NCBI RefSeq assembly: GCF_001623405.1
Contig: NZ_LUHG01000041.1
Location: 62,001 to 126,000 of the forward strand
DNA length: 64,000 nt
Source: Hydrotalea flava
GTDB taxonomy: Bacteria > Bacteroidota > Bacteroidia > Chitinophagales > Chitinophagaceae
Direction: 5' to 3'
Shown: positions 43,172 through 53,200 of the stretch, one piece after another
Layout of the letters: every line of letters begins with the position of its first letter
Position numbering within the stretch: position 1 is the stretch's first letter
Notes under the pieces: generated by a model
Database searches by the model: none
Seen by the model: the letters and a program-made list of their open reading frames with translations, nothing else
Told to the model about the DNA's origin: nothing
Translations under genes and position numbers: made by a program

Positions 43172-44539
43172 TTAATGACTAAAAATTCGTAAAAAATCCA
43201 AGCCAAGTGCATAAGCCATTAAACTTAACAACAAAATCATGCCAACCATCTGCGCATACTCCATAAACTTATCGCCCGGCTTTCTTCCTGTAATCATTTC
43301 TACCAATGTAAACAAGGCATGGCCGCCATCTAAAGCCGGTATGGGTAACACGTTCATAAATGCAAGGATGATTGAAAAAATGGCAGTTAATGTCCAAAAC
43401 GACTGCCAGTCCCACACACCAGGGAATATACTACCAATACTTATTACACTTCCTAAAGAATCGTTTACTTTTACTTCTTTAGAAGTGAATAATAATTTAA
43501 GATTGCTAATATAATTAATGAGCGTACTGTAGCATTTTTCAATGCCAACTGGAATAGCCTGTAAAAATGAATATTTAATTTGCACGGTACCCAATACTTC
43601 ATCCGGTGCCTGAAAGCCAATACCGGCTTTAATTTTAGGTTTGATATTATTTACAATAGTTGCCTGAATGGTATCGCGGTTGTTTTGAACCAGCGTATAA
43701 TGGATGGAATCTTTATTTTTTAAATCTTTCAAAACATCAAATGCCTGGTTGTTATACGAAACAGGTATTTGATTAATGGCAATAACCCTATCGCCTTTGT
43801 GTATTGATCCATTACTGTTTATTTTAGTACCGGGAAGCACAGTATCTACCAATAATGGGATACGTACATAAGTAAACCCACCCAGTTTGTTTTTGTTTAA
43901 ATGTTCAATAAATCCGGAGGGTAGATTTAAAATGGTATCTTTTCCATTTCTTTCAATGGTAATATGTTTGGCCTGGTTGAGAATAATTAATGAACCTACA
44001 GTTCCTACTTTTTCAACGGGCTTACCTGCAACAGCCACTATTTTATCGCCATCCTGCATTCCAATTTTTTTCCCAAGACTATCTACATACACCCCATATT
44101 TTAAATTTTGAGCAGGTATATATTTTTCGCCCCAGGTATACATAATTCCTACGAAAATAACAATGGCCAATAAAATATTCACCGTTACGCCACCCAGCAT
44201 AATAATAAGCCGTTGCCAGGCGGGCTTTGCACGAAATTCATAAGGCTCAGGTGGTTTTTTCATTTGCTCTTTATCCATACTCTCATCAATCATGCCGGCA
44301 ATTTTTACATAGCCTCCAAAAGGTACCCAACCAATACCGTACTCCGTTTCACCTATTTTCTTCTTCCATAAACTAAACCAGGGATTAAAAAAAAGGAAAA
44401 ACTTTTCAACCCTGCATTTAAACCAACGTGCAGGTAAAAAATGCCCCAATTCATGCAAAATAACAAGGATAGAAAACGACAGGATAAATTGTCCTGCTTT
44501 AATTCCCGCTACACTCCAATCAATTACTAAAAAACTCAT
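43172..44539 (-). CDS. rseP: RseP-type site-2 zinc metalloprotease
   Basis: A 455-residue intramembrane protease. The zinc motif HELGH is at 29-33 in the first transmembrane helix; the third ligand is in NVLPIPALDGGHALF near the C-terminus. One or two PDZ domains lie between (about 165-320). Four transmembrane segments are visible. It cleaves membrane-bound anti-sigma factors and remnant signal peptides. A sigma/candidate anti-sigma pair is encoded just beyond ssrA, but so are many elsewhere in such genomes, so a link is speculative. It lies 92 bp downstream of dxr on the same strand. Confidence 0.93.
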   Translation of the reverse strand: MSFLVIDWSVAGIKAGQFILSFSILVILHELGHFLPARWFKCRVEKFFLFFNPWFSLWKKKIGETEYGIGWVPFGGYVKIAGMIDESMDKEQMKKPPEPYEFRAKPAWQRLIIMLGGVTVNILLAIVIFVGIMYTWGEKYIPAQNLKYGVYVDSLGKKIGMQDGDKIVAVAGKPVEKVGTVGSLIILNQAKHITIERNGKDTILNLPSGFIEHLNKNKLGGFTYVRIPLLVDTVLPGTKINSNGSIHKGDRVIAINQIPVSYNNQAFDVLKDLKNKDSIHYTLVQNNRDTIQATIVNNIKPKIKAGIGFQAPDEVLGTVQIKYSFLQAIPVGIEKCYSTLINYISNLKLLFTSKEVKVNDSLGSVISIGSIFPGVWDWQSFWTLTAIFSIILAFMNVLPIPALDGGHALFTLVEMITGRKPGDKFMEYAQMVGMILLLSLMAYALGLDFLRIFSH

Positions 44540-44631
44540 TCAATTTTAATATTTAGTTGACTTTTAATTTTTATACAACAAAACGATTGCCATTCAGTTG
44601 ATTATTTGAACCTATTTTTATATAAGTTCCA

Positions 44632-45792
44632 TTACATCTGAATTAAAGAAGCTGCAAAATTACGCGCTTCGGCATCACTGTCAAAGTATTCGTTCAGGGT
44701 GGGCTGGGCAATGAAGGTAATTTTATTCATGGTTTGCTCAATCATTTCAGTAATATCCAAAAATCCAATCCTGTTTCTTAAAAAAGCATATACTGCAATT
44801 TCATTGGCTGCATTCATTACACAGGGAAGATTACCGCCTTTAAATAGTGCTTCCGTTGCCAATGCCAAATTGCGGAAGGTGCGTAAATCAGGCTCTTCAA
44901 ATTGAAGTGTTGCTGCTTTTTTAAAATCAAAACGGGGAAAATTATTGGGAATTCGTTGCGGAAATGCCAATGCGTATTGAATAGGTAGTTTCATATCGGG
45001 CAGGCCCATCTGCGCTTTGATGCTCCCGTCTTCAAACTGCACCATACTATGAATAATACTTTGGGGATGTATAACTACCTGAATTTGGTCGGCATTTAAA
45101 TTAAAGAGCCATTTTGCCTCAATCATTTCCAAACCTTTATTCATTAAAGTTGCAGAATCGATACTGATTTTTGCACCCATTGACCAATTAGGATGCTGCA
45201 ATGCATGTTCTTTTTTTACATTCACCAAAAAATTTGGTTTTTTTCCCAAAAAAGGGCCACCACTTGCAGTAAGCACCACTTTTTCAATTTTATTTCTTCC
45301 TTCGCCAATAAGGCATTGAAAAATAGCTGAATGTTCACTATCAACCGGAATAACAGGCACTTTATTTTCTAATGCTTTTTGCATGATGATGTCTCCTGCT
45401 ACTACCAATGTTTCTTTATTAGCCAGTGCAATGGCTTTTTGATACTTAATGGCTGTGAGTGTGGGTTTTAATCCTGCATAACCCACAATAGCAGCCAACA
45501 TCATATCATAACAATTCATGGCTGCCACTTCTTCCAAAGCTTTTTCACCTGCAAAAACCTTTATTGGAGTATGTGCCAATGCCTCTTTCACTGCAATATA
45601 TTTTCTTTCATCAGCTATTACTACACAATTTGGATTAAACTGAATTGCCTGTTGCACCAATAATGTATCGTTGGTTTGGGCAGTTAATATTTCAACAGAA
45701 AATTTATCAGGATTAGCTGCAATCACTTCTAATGCCTGTGTACCAATTGAGCCTGTTGAGCCAAATAAAGCAATTCGTTTTTTTATTGTCAT
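44632..45792 (-). CDS. dxr: 1-deoxy-D-xylulose 5-phosphate reductoisomerase
   Basis: A 386-residue enzyme with the NADPH-binding start LFGSTGSIGTQALEV, the metal-binding PVDSEHSAIFQCL, the flexible catalytic loop LTASGGPF and HPNWSMGAKISIDSATLMNKGLEMIEA, all DXR signatures. It converts DXP to methylerythritol 4-phosphate in the MEP isoprenoid pathway. The dxr-rseP order on one strand is common in bacteria. Confidence 0.97.
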   Translation of the reverse strand: MTIKKRIALFGSTGSIGTQALEVIAANPDKFSVEILTAQTNDTLLVQQAIQFNPNCVVIADERKYIAVKEALAHTPIKVFAGEKALEEVAAMNCYDMMLAAIVGYAGLKPTLTAIKYQKAIALANKETLVVAGDIIMQKALENKVPVIPVDSEHSAIFQCLIGEGRNKIEKVVLTASGGPFLGKKPNFLVNVKKEHALQHPNWSMGAKISIDSATLMNKGLEMIEAKWLFNLNADQIQVVIHPQSIIHSMVQFEDGSIKAQMGLPDMKLPIQYALAFPQRIPNNFPRFDFKKAATLQFEEPDLRTFRNLALATEALFKGGNLPCVMNAANEIAVYAFLRNRIGFLDITEMIEQTMNKITFIAQPTLNEYFDSDAEARNFAASLIQM

Positions 45793-45916
45793 TGAATTTT
45801 AGAATTAAAACAGTACACAAAGAAGTACAAAATAAGGTATTTACCACAAATATGCACTAACAGGCATTTTGTGTATCTATATTTTGGTGCATACCGTTGT
45901 TTAGCAAATGATTTTT

Positions 45917-47410
45917 CTATTTTACAAAAGCTTGTAATGCATCTGCAATATTTCTATCATTACTTAAACGCGGCACTTTATTTTGCGCTCCCAGTTTTCC
46001 AATGGAACGCATATAATCAATAAATGCATTTTTTTGTAAGGGCTTTATTTCTAATGTACGCAAAATATTTCCTCTAATTAAATCATCATAATATACATTT
46101 TTGGCGCGTAAATTATTATCAACTTTTAAGGCAAATGCCGCCATATCTTTCGGCGTTTCTTCAAATTCAATATACCATTCATGAAAACTATTGCCTTTTT
46201 CTTTTGCAATGTTGGGCGCAACTGTAAATTCAATAACTTTTATTCCTTCTTCATTGGCTGCTTCCATTAAAGCATATTCTACCTCTTCTCCAATAACGTG
46301 TTCCCCAAAAGCAGAGATAAAATGTTTAATACGTCCGGTTACTAAAATTTTATATGGATTGGTACTGATAAATTTAACCGTATCACCAATATTATAAGCC
46401 CATAATCCAGCATTGCTGCTAATAATTAAAGCATAGTTTTCACCAATCTTTACATCAGCAAGGGTAAGCCGGGTAGGCCTTTCATTGAAAATTTCATTGG
46501 CCGGAACAAATTCAAAGAATATGCCACTATTGGTGTTCAGCAATAAACCGGGAGTATGTGGATCATCTTGAAAAGCGAAAAAACCTTCACTGGCTGGAAA
46601 TAACTCCAAACAATCAATGGATTTACCAATGCTGTTGTACAATTTTTGTTTGTAAGGTTCAAAATTTACCCCACCCTGAATCATAATACTGAAGTTGGGA
46701 AATATTTCAGCAATAGGTTTGCCTGTTTTTTCAATGAGCCTGTCAAAATACATCTGCATCCACGGTGGAATACCACTAATCAGTGTCATGTTTTCATGCA
46801 GGGTTTCTTCTACTATTTTATCTAATTTCATTTCCCAATCTTCAATACAATTGGTTTCAAAGCTGGGTAATTGATTGGCTCTTAAATACCTGGGTACATG
46901 ATGGTTTACAATACCGCTTAGCCGGCCGGTAGGAATACCGCCTACCCTTTCCAAAACCGGCGAACCACTTAAAAAAATCATCTTTCCCTTTGCAAAATCA
47001 AAATTTCCGGTTTCGGCCATGTAATATAATAAAGCATTACGGGTAGTATTAATGTGGTTAGGAATAGAATCTTTGGTAATGGGAATATATTTAATTCCCG
47101 AGGTAGTGCCACTGGTTTTTGCAAAATAAATAGGCTTGCCTTTCCACAAAACATTTTGGGTACCTTCTTTTATTTTTTCGATGTAGGGTTTAAACTGCTC
47201 ATAATCCCGAATCGGAATTTTTTCAACAAATTCGGCATAGCTATTAATTTCCTGCATTTGATGATCTTTACCGAATTTGGTGTTTTTGCCCACTTTTAAA
47301 AGCATTTTGAAAATGGCTTCCTGATCAGCCACAGCACTGAGCATACTTTTACGAATGGTTTTATGAATATGAAAAGCAAACGGGCGAGCTAATAACGATT
47401 TTAAATTCAT
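45917..47410 (-). CDS. GH3-family acyl-adenylating protein
   Basis: From the ATG at 47410 (MNLKSLLARPFAFHIHK) the protein has 497 residues; a longer frame to 47464 adds 18 residues overlapping the promoter. It matches the GH3 auxin-responsive promoter family, an ANL-type acyl-adenylate enzyme: ATP motif FAKTSGTTSGIKYIPIT, SGIPPWMQM, ELFPASEGFFAFQDD and the hinge-region VTGRIKHFISAFGEHV. Plant homologues conjugate amino acids to acyl hormones; the substrate of bacterial versions is unknown. It stands alone between dxr and the divergent rplU. Confidence 0.85.
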   Translation of the reverse strand: MNLKSLLARPFAFHIHKTIRKSMLSAVADQEAIFKMLLKVGKNTKFGKDHQMQEINSYAEFVEKIPIRDYEQFKPYIEKIKEGTQNVLWKGKPIYFAKTSGTTSGIKYIPITKDSIPNHINTTRNALLYYMAETGNFDFAKGKMIFLSGSPVLERVGGIPTGRLSGIVNHHVPRYLRANQLPSFETNCIEDWEMKLDKIVEETLHENMTLISGIPPWMQMYFDRLIEKTGKPIAEIFPNFSIMIQGGVNFEPYKQKLYNSIGKSIDCLELFPASEGFFAFQDDPHTPGLLLNTNSGIFFEFVPANEIFNERPTRLTLADVKIGENYALIISSNAGLWAYNIGDTVKFISTNPYKILVTGRIKHFISAFGEHVIGEEVEYALMEAANEEGIKVIEFTVAPNIAKEKGNSFHEWYIEFEETPKDMAAFALKVDNNLRAKNVYYDDLIRGNILRTLEIKPLQKNAFIDYMRSIGKLGAQNKVPRLSNDRNIADALQAFVK

Positions 47411-47442
47411 AATGGAGGGATATGCATCTACTATAAAAAGCA

Positions 47443-47476
47443 CAAAAATAGCATTATACAACACCTTTCTACCAAA
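47443..47476 (-). promoter_or_regulatory. Promoter of the GH3-family gene
   Basis: On the minus strand TTTG (47476-47473) and TATTTTTG (47450-47443) with a 22-bp spacer fit the Bacteroidota consensus, 33 bp before the ATG at 47410. This supports the shorter start. Confidence 0.55.
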
Positions 47477-47531
47477 GAAGGTATTAATTTTATCAGAAAA
47501 TAAGGGTTGAAGAACAATTATTTTGAAAAAA

Positions 47532-47564
47532 TTTGCAATTTTTGGTATTGAAACATTACCTTTG
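47532..47564 (+). promoter_or_regulatory. Promoter of rplU-rpmA
   Basis: TTTG at 47532-47535 and TACCTTTG at 47557-47564 are separated by 21 bp, an exact Bacteroidota housekeeping promoter, 21 bp before the rplU start. Confidence 0.75.
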
Positions 47565-47585
47565 CCGTCCTAATTTTGGATAGTT

Positions 47586-47891
47586 ATGTTAGCAGTTGTA
47601 AAAATCGCAGGTCAACAGTTTAAAGTACAAGCAGGAGATAGTTTGTATGTTCCCCGCTTAGCAGCCAAAACCGGTGATAAAGTTGAATTTAAAGACGTTT
47701 TACTGGTAGATAATGCAGGCACACTTTCAGTAGGTAATGCAGTGAATGCTGTAGTTAAAGCTGAAATTATAAATGAATTGGTGCAGGGAGATAAGATTAT
47801 TGCTTTTAAAATGAAAAGAAGAAAAGGTTTTCGTAAAAAGCATGGTCACCGTACCCACTATACTCAAATTAAAATTGAAAGTATTGCTTAA
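47586..47891 (+). CDS. rplU: 50S ribosomal protein L21
   Basis: A 101-residue protein of standard L21 length. MLAVVKIAGQQFKVQAGDSLYVPRL and the C-terminal KMKRRKGFRKKHGHRTHYTQIKIESI with the KxxxRxxGHRQxxTxxxI pattern identify it. It is followed after 64 bp by rpmA, as in most bacteria. Confidence 0.97.
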   Translation: MLAVVKIAGQQFKVQAGDSLYVPRLAAKTGDKVEFKDVLLVDNAGTLSVGNAVNAVVKAEIINELVQGDKIIAFKMKRRKGFRKKHGHRTHYTQIKIESIA

Positions 47892-47955
47892 ATTGTTAAA
47901 ACAATTTCAGACTTCATAATCTGATGCCGTTTTAATTTTCAAAATCAAAAAAGTT

Positions 47956-48222
47956 ATGGCACACAAAAAAGGTGAAGGCAGTGTAAAAAATGGTCGCGAC
48001 TCGAACAGTAAGCGCCTAGGGGTAAAAATATTTGGTGGTCAACCGGCTATCTCCGGAAACATCATCGTACGTCAACGCGGTACCAGTTACCATCCCGGAA
48101 AAAATGTTGGTGTTGGAAAAGACTTTACCATCTTTGCATTAACAGATGGAATTGTTGAATTTAAAAAGTCTAGAAATAACAAAACCATCATTTCAGTTTT
48201 GCCTGTAGAAGCTACTGCATAA
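47956..48222 (+). CDS. rpmA: 50S ribosomal protein L27
   Basis: An 88-residue protein: [29 protein letters not shown] is the L27 N-terminus that reaches the peptidyl transferase centre, and [29 protein letters not shown] is the family signature. The N-terminus starts directly MAHKK without the cleavable extension seen in Firmicutes. The obg gene often found next to it is absent here. Confidence 0.97.
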   Translation: MAHKKGEGSVKNGRDSNSKRLGVKIFGGQPAISGNIIVRQRGTSYHPGKNVGVGKDFTIFALTDGIVEFKKSRNNKTIISVLPVEATA

Positions 48223-48230
48223 AAAAAAAT

Positions 48231-48260
48231 TTTGCAATACCAGAATAGTTGTTAATTTTA
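48231..48260 (+). promoter_or_regulatory. Candidate promoter of the histone-like gene
   Basis: TTTG at 48231-48234 and TAATTTTA at 48253-48260 (one mismatch to TAnnTTTG) with an 18-bp spacer precede the start codon at 48291 by 30 bp. Confidence 0.4.
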
Positions 48261-48290
48261 GGTTATTAACTAACCATTAAATTTCAACTT

Positions 48291-48467
48291 ATGGCAAAAG
48301 CTGTAAAAAAAGCTGCTCCTAAAAAAGCTGCTGCAAAAAAAGCCGCTCCTAAAAAAGCTGCTGCAAAAAAAGCCGCCCCTAAAAAGGCCGTTGCAAAAAA
48401 AGTTGCTCCTAAAAAAGCAGTTGCAAAAAAAGCCGCTCCTAAAAAGGCCGCTGCAAAAAAGAAGTAA
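48291..48467 (+). CDS. Lys/Ala/Pro-repeat histone H1-like small basic protein
   Basis: A 58-residue protein starting MAKAVKKAAPKKAAAKK and built almost only from five 10-residue units of the form KKAAPKKAAA, with a few Val substitutions. It has about 24 lysines and no acidic residue, resembling the C-terminal tails of eukaryotic histone H1 and bacterial HC1/HupB-type tails. It probably binds DNA or RNA non-specifically. It lacks a globular domain. The gene lies between rpmA and polX and has its own strong terminator, and frames on the opposite strand are only shadows of the repeat. DNA binding is inferred from charge. Confidence 0.8.
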   Translation: MAKAVKKAAPKKAAAKKAAPKKAAAKKAAPKKAVAKKVAPKKAVAKKAAPKKAAAKKK

Positions 48468-48495
48468 TCTTCTTGTAAAAGAAGTAACAACTAAC

Positions 48496-48522
48496 AAGTC
48501 CCGATAAATCGGGACTTTTTTT
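48496..48522 (+). terminator. Intrinsic terminator of the histone-like gene
   Basis: AAGTCCCGAT and ATCGGGACTT form a perfect 10-bp stem around a 2-nt loop and run into a long T stretch, 28 bp after the stop codon. Confidence 0.85.
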
Positions 48523-48557
48523 ATTACATTTATCACTCATTTTTAACTACTCAGTTC

Positions 48558-50240
48558 ATGTTAGACAACTATGCCATAGCAGATAATTTTACCTTACTCT
48601 CTAAATTAATTGACATACACGGAGAAAACAGTTTCAAATCAAAATCGTACGCCAATGCAGCTTTTGTAATAGAAAAATTACCCGAACAACTCTCTCAATT
48701 ACCTGCCAATAAAATATTCAATATTAAAGGTATTGGTGAAGCCATTGGTAATAAAATTCAGGAACAATTAACAACTGGATCATTACAAATTTTACAGGAA
48801 TATATTCAAAAAACACCGCCCGGCATTATTGAAATGCTGCAAATAAAAGGATTGGGACCAAAAAAAATTAACAGCATCTGGAAAAATTTAGAAATAGAAA
48901 CTATTGGTGAATTGTTGTATGCATGCAACGAAAACAGACTAACCTTATTAAAAGGCTTTGGCGCAAAAACGCAGGAAAGTATTAAAGAAAACATCAATTA
49001 TTATTTAAATAATCTGGGTAATTTTTTGTATCAACAAGTTGAAACTTATATTCAGGCTTATCATCAAAAATTAACTAAAGTATTTCCAGAAGATTCATTT
49101 GTACTAACCGGCGCTTTCAAACGGCAATTAGAAACCATTGATGCCGCAGAATGGGTTACTACAACAAAACCCGATGCCTTAAAAAATTTTTTTGTAACAA
49201 ACCAATATACCATTGAGGTTGACACACCCGATAAATTAATATTTAAAGGAACCGAAAATATAAAATTAATTTTTTATTTAACTTCTAAGCAACAACTCAC
49301 CTACCATTATTTTATTACCAGTTGCAGTAATGAATTTTTAGTGGAATGGAGAAAACAATTTGTATGGAAAGATGACAAATACTATGAAAATGAAAATGAA
49401 ATATTTGAAGCAGCCGGTATTGCAGTAATACCAGTTTATCAAAGAGAACTTCCGGAAATTATCCAACAATATAAAACCACAAAAATTGCAACACCTATAC
49501 AGATCAATGACATTAAAGGTATTATACACAGCCATAGCAATTGGAGTGATGGGCAACATACCATTGAGCAGATAGCCATTGCTGCCAAAGAAAAAGGGTA
49601 TGAATATTTGGTAATTAGCGACCACTCAAAATCTGCATTTTATGCCAATGGATTACAGGAAGAACGTGTTCGGGCGCAACACGCAGCCATTGATGTTTTA
49701 AATCAATCATTAGCACCATTTAAAATTTTTAAAAGTATTGAAAGCGATATCCTGAATGATGGATCATTGGATTATTCAGATGACATTCTGCAACTTTTTG
49801 ATATTGTAATTGCATCCATTCATTCTAATTTAAAAATGACGGAAGAAAAAGCAATGAGCCGTTTATTGAAGGCCATTGAAAACCCATACACCAGTATTTT
49901 AGGGCATTTAACGGGCAGGTTATTATTAAGCAGAAAGGGGTATCCGGTGAATCATGCTGCCATTATAGATGCCTGTGCGAAGCACCAGGTAGCCATTGAA
50001 TTAAATGCACACCCCAGACGATTGGATATTGATTGGAGGTACATAGATGCAGCGTTGCAAAAAAACGTTTTGATATCAATTGATCCTGATGCGCATGCAA
50101 TTGAAGGTTTTGATGATTGTAAATATGGGGTATTGGTTGCACAAAAAGCCGGATTAACTCATGCACAGAATCTAAGTAGTTTTTCTTTAGCACAGTTTGA
50201 AAGTTTTATTGCACAACAACACAAAAAAAGAAATGGCTAA
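48558..50240 (+). CDS. DNA polymerase X/PHP family protein with divergent polymerase site
   Basis: A 560-residue PolX-like protein. The N-terminal 8-kDa and helix-hairpin-helix part (about 1-140) includes IFNIKGIGEAIGNKI and LQIKGLGPKKINSIW. The polymerase palm (about 150-310) is degenerate: where active enzymes have a GSYRRGKETVGDIDIL-type motif, this one has LTGAFKRQLETIDAAEWV, lacking the paired aspartates. The C-terminal PHP domain (about 325-555) keeps its metal ligands in IIHSHSNWSDG, VISDHSKSA, ASIHSNLK and ISIDPDAH. It may act mainly as a PHP nuclease in base-excision repair. It overlaps the convergent kinase gene by 4 bp. Confidence 0.85.
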   Translation: MLDNYAIADNFTLLSKLIDIHGENSFKSKSYANAAFVIEKLPEQLSQLPANKIFNIKGIGEAIGNKIQEQLTTGSLQILQEYIQKTPPGIIEMLQIKGLGPKKINSIWKNLEIETIGELLYACNENRLTLLKGFGAKTQESIKENINYYLNNLGNFLYQQVETYIQAYHQKLTKVFPEDSFVLTGAFKRQLETIDAAEWVTTTKPDALKNFFVTNQYTIEVDTPDKLIFKGTENIKLIFYLTSKQQLTYHYFITSCSNEFLVEWRKQFVWKDDKYYENENEIFEAAGIAVIPVYQRELPEIIQQYKTTKIATPIQINDIKGIIHSHSNWSDGQHTIEQIAIAAKEKGYEYLVISDHSKSAFYANGLQEERVRAQHAAIDVLNQSLAPFKIFKSIESDILNDGSLDYSDDILQLFDIVIASIHSNLKMTEEKAMSRLLKAIENPYTSILGHLTGRLLLSRKGYPVNHAAIIDACAKHQVAIELNAHPRRLDIDWRYIDAALQKNVLISIDPDAHAIEGFDDCKYGVLVAQKAGLTHAQNLSSFSLAQFESFIAQQHKKRNG

Positions 50241-53200
50241 TCTGTTGCTGCATGAATAGGAATTTGAACATAAAACGTAGTACCAATGCCTTGTTTGGTT
50301 ACAAACCAAATTTTACCATTTGCTTTTTCTACAATACCTCTGCAAATAGCCAGGCCTAATCCGGTACCGGATGATTTTGTGGTAAAGTTTGGAGAAAATA
50401 TTTTCCCGATAAACTCATCCGGAATTCCGGAACCATTATCAGTTACAGAAATTAAAATATGGTTGGCAACATTTGCCTGATACACGTGCACCGTTGGGTT
50501 GGAGACACCTTCTACTGCTTCAAATGCGTTTTTGATAAGGTTAGTAAACAATCGTTGTATTTGCGTTTTATCGGCATACAACTCATAATTACCCATTTCT
50601 TTTTTCCATGAAATTTTTACATAGTTATCTGCACTATGTAATTGCACCAAACTGCGCAACACATCTGAAACATCAAATTTTTCTAATTGTACATTACCAA
50701 TATTTGCAAATTGTGAAAAATCGCCGGCAATTTTAGATAACTGATCAATTTGTTCAATTAAAGTTTGCGTAACCCGATTGGTTAAACTATTCAGTTGCAC
50801 CGGATCGTGTTGTTTATCGCTAATGGCATTTTGCAAAAACTGAATACTTAGTTTCATGGGGGTTAAAGGATTTTTGATTTCATGTGCAACCTGCCTTGCC
50901 ATTTCACGCCATGCTCCCTCCCGTTCACTCTTAGCCAATGCATCGGCACTTTCCTCTAACTGGTGCACCATTCTGTTATATTCCTGAATTAAAACGCCTA
51001 ATTCATCTTGCTTTTTCCAGGTTATCTCTTCATTCTTTTTCCCAAGCGATATAGCCTTCATTTTATCAGCAATCAATGAAAAAGAGGCAGTTATTCTATT
51101 CGTAATTAAAAATGCAATGGCTCCGGCTACTAAAAATATAAATGCATTCAAATTAATCAGTGTAGCTAAAAAACCGGAGATTTCCTGCTTCAATTCAGCT
51201 TGTGAATTTAAGTATGGTATATTTAAATAAGCATAGGTATTGCCCTGTTCATCAATAATGGGAGTATACACACTTAAAAAATTGAGGGTGCCAATATGCT
51301 CATCTTGTTCAAATCGAGATTTTTTTAGATGATGCAATTCATAATAAGCAAGTGGATTCATTTTGCTGTTTAATAAATGCTTATTGTATATGTAAGGTTG
51401 TGTAGATGCTTTTAAATTTCCTGCAGCATCATAATAATTTATATCTACATTATGCATTTCCGCAATGTCAATAATCTTTTTTTCACGCACACCACCGGTA
51501 GTAAAATCATTCACGCCCACACCATCATCAAACACCATTTCAGCATTTATTTTATTTTGAATTTCAGTACCGATGAGCTGTACCGATTTAAACAGTTTAT
51601 CCTCTTTATTTTTATTAAAACGGTTTATAAAAAATGAAATGGTGGCAGCACCTATTACAATGAATGAAAACAGGCTAATAGAAATAATGGTAAGGTTGAT
51701 TTGAGAACGAATATCGAAAACAAATGATGTTTTAATTTCCTTCCAGCTAAACCTTTTTAACAACAGAAACTGAACGGTATTTAATAAAAATATTAATAAT
51801 AAAAATGAACAAAACAGGTAGGCAAATAGTGTGAGTGATTCTAATATCCATTCATTTTTCCGAACAATGAGTACCTGCCTGCCATTTTCGGCATTATACC
51901 ATAATTCATTATAACCATTTTTATTGATTACATTAAACTGCGCCAAACTATTCATTTGTTTATTGACCTGTATAGGAAAACTGTAATCATTATAACTACT
52001 CACTATTTTTCCATTGTTGTACACTGCATAGGCATAATTTCCATTTAATTCATTGGAAAAATCATCTATTTGTGTAAACAATTCCGGATATAATGCTTCA
52101 CTGGCAAATTTTTTGGGAATCACAATTACGAAGAAATAACCAAGCACATTATTTTCAGATGATTTAATATCTTTTTCAAAAAGATAGCCTAACCGATTGC
52201 CATTTGTAGTGTAAGTATACAAACCCGGAATAGAAGTAGGTTTTGCCCTGCGCAATACAATGGTGCGGATGGTTGCATAGTTGGTTGAATCATCATTATA
52301 CAATGGATGGAATAAACTATCGTAAGTATAGATGTGTGTTTCATATTTATTTAAATAGCCAGAGAAATTACTACTGATAAGACTATCTTTTAAATACTTA
52401 TTGGTAAAATCAGAATCTAACCGATCAAAATTTTGTAATAAAAACCGGTCATCAAAATTGGTCATGGCAATATTCAACAAATTTTCTCCGGATGGATCGG
52501 CCTGCGATGCTAATTTTTCTGCAATACGTTTTCTTTGCTCTAATTCAACCAGTTTATTTTGATACATGACCATAGCTGCAACCGATGCAGCAAAAAACAT
52601 TACCCAAAAAATAAAGAATGTAGTGTGATACAATGGTCTGTCAATATCATGTTGCCGGTAATAGAAAATAATAAAAAAAACCAATAACCAGGCTAATACT
52701 GCAATATTGGTAATGGTAGATGATCCCCCAATTTTTATACTTGCATATAATAAACCCTCTACTGCTGTAATAAACAATTGAATATTCAGTGGAATTTTTC
52801 TGGCATACACCCTTCCTAATAATAATTGAGCAACAGAAAAAAATGAAAGCGTAAGTAAACATAAAATGGCAAAACTAACTACGGTATATATATCCAGACT
52901 AAAGAAGTTTGCTACATCAAATGAAATTTTAGAATCAAGTACCAGACTTTTAATAATACCTGCAAACAGAAAGCAAATAGCACCCAGAACAATGATTTGC
53001 ACATATGCAACTATGGTTATAACAGTTTCAGAAAAATGAAGTTTTAACTGTAGGTGCAAATTGTTCTTGTAAAAATTAATCAGCCAGAATAATATCACTA
53101 CATTAATTAATAAATCGCCTAATGAGGGATGGATGGCATTGGATGCATAGATAGCCGGATCAAAAAGCGGTAATTGAGAAAAATTAAAGGGAAAAGGAAG

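Noticed and set aside
48270-48536. Two overlapping minus-strand frames rich in Phe, Ala and Gly.
   Set aside because: They are antisense shadows of the Lys/Ala/Pro repeat gene on the plus strand; the repetitive sequence lacks stop codons in several frames.
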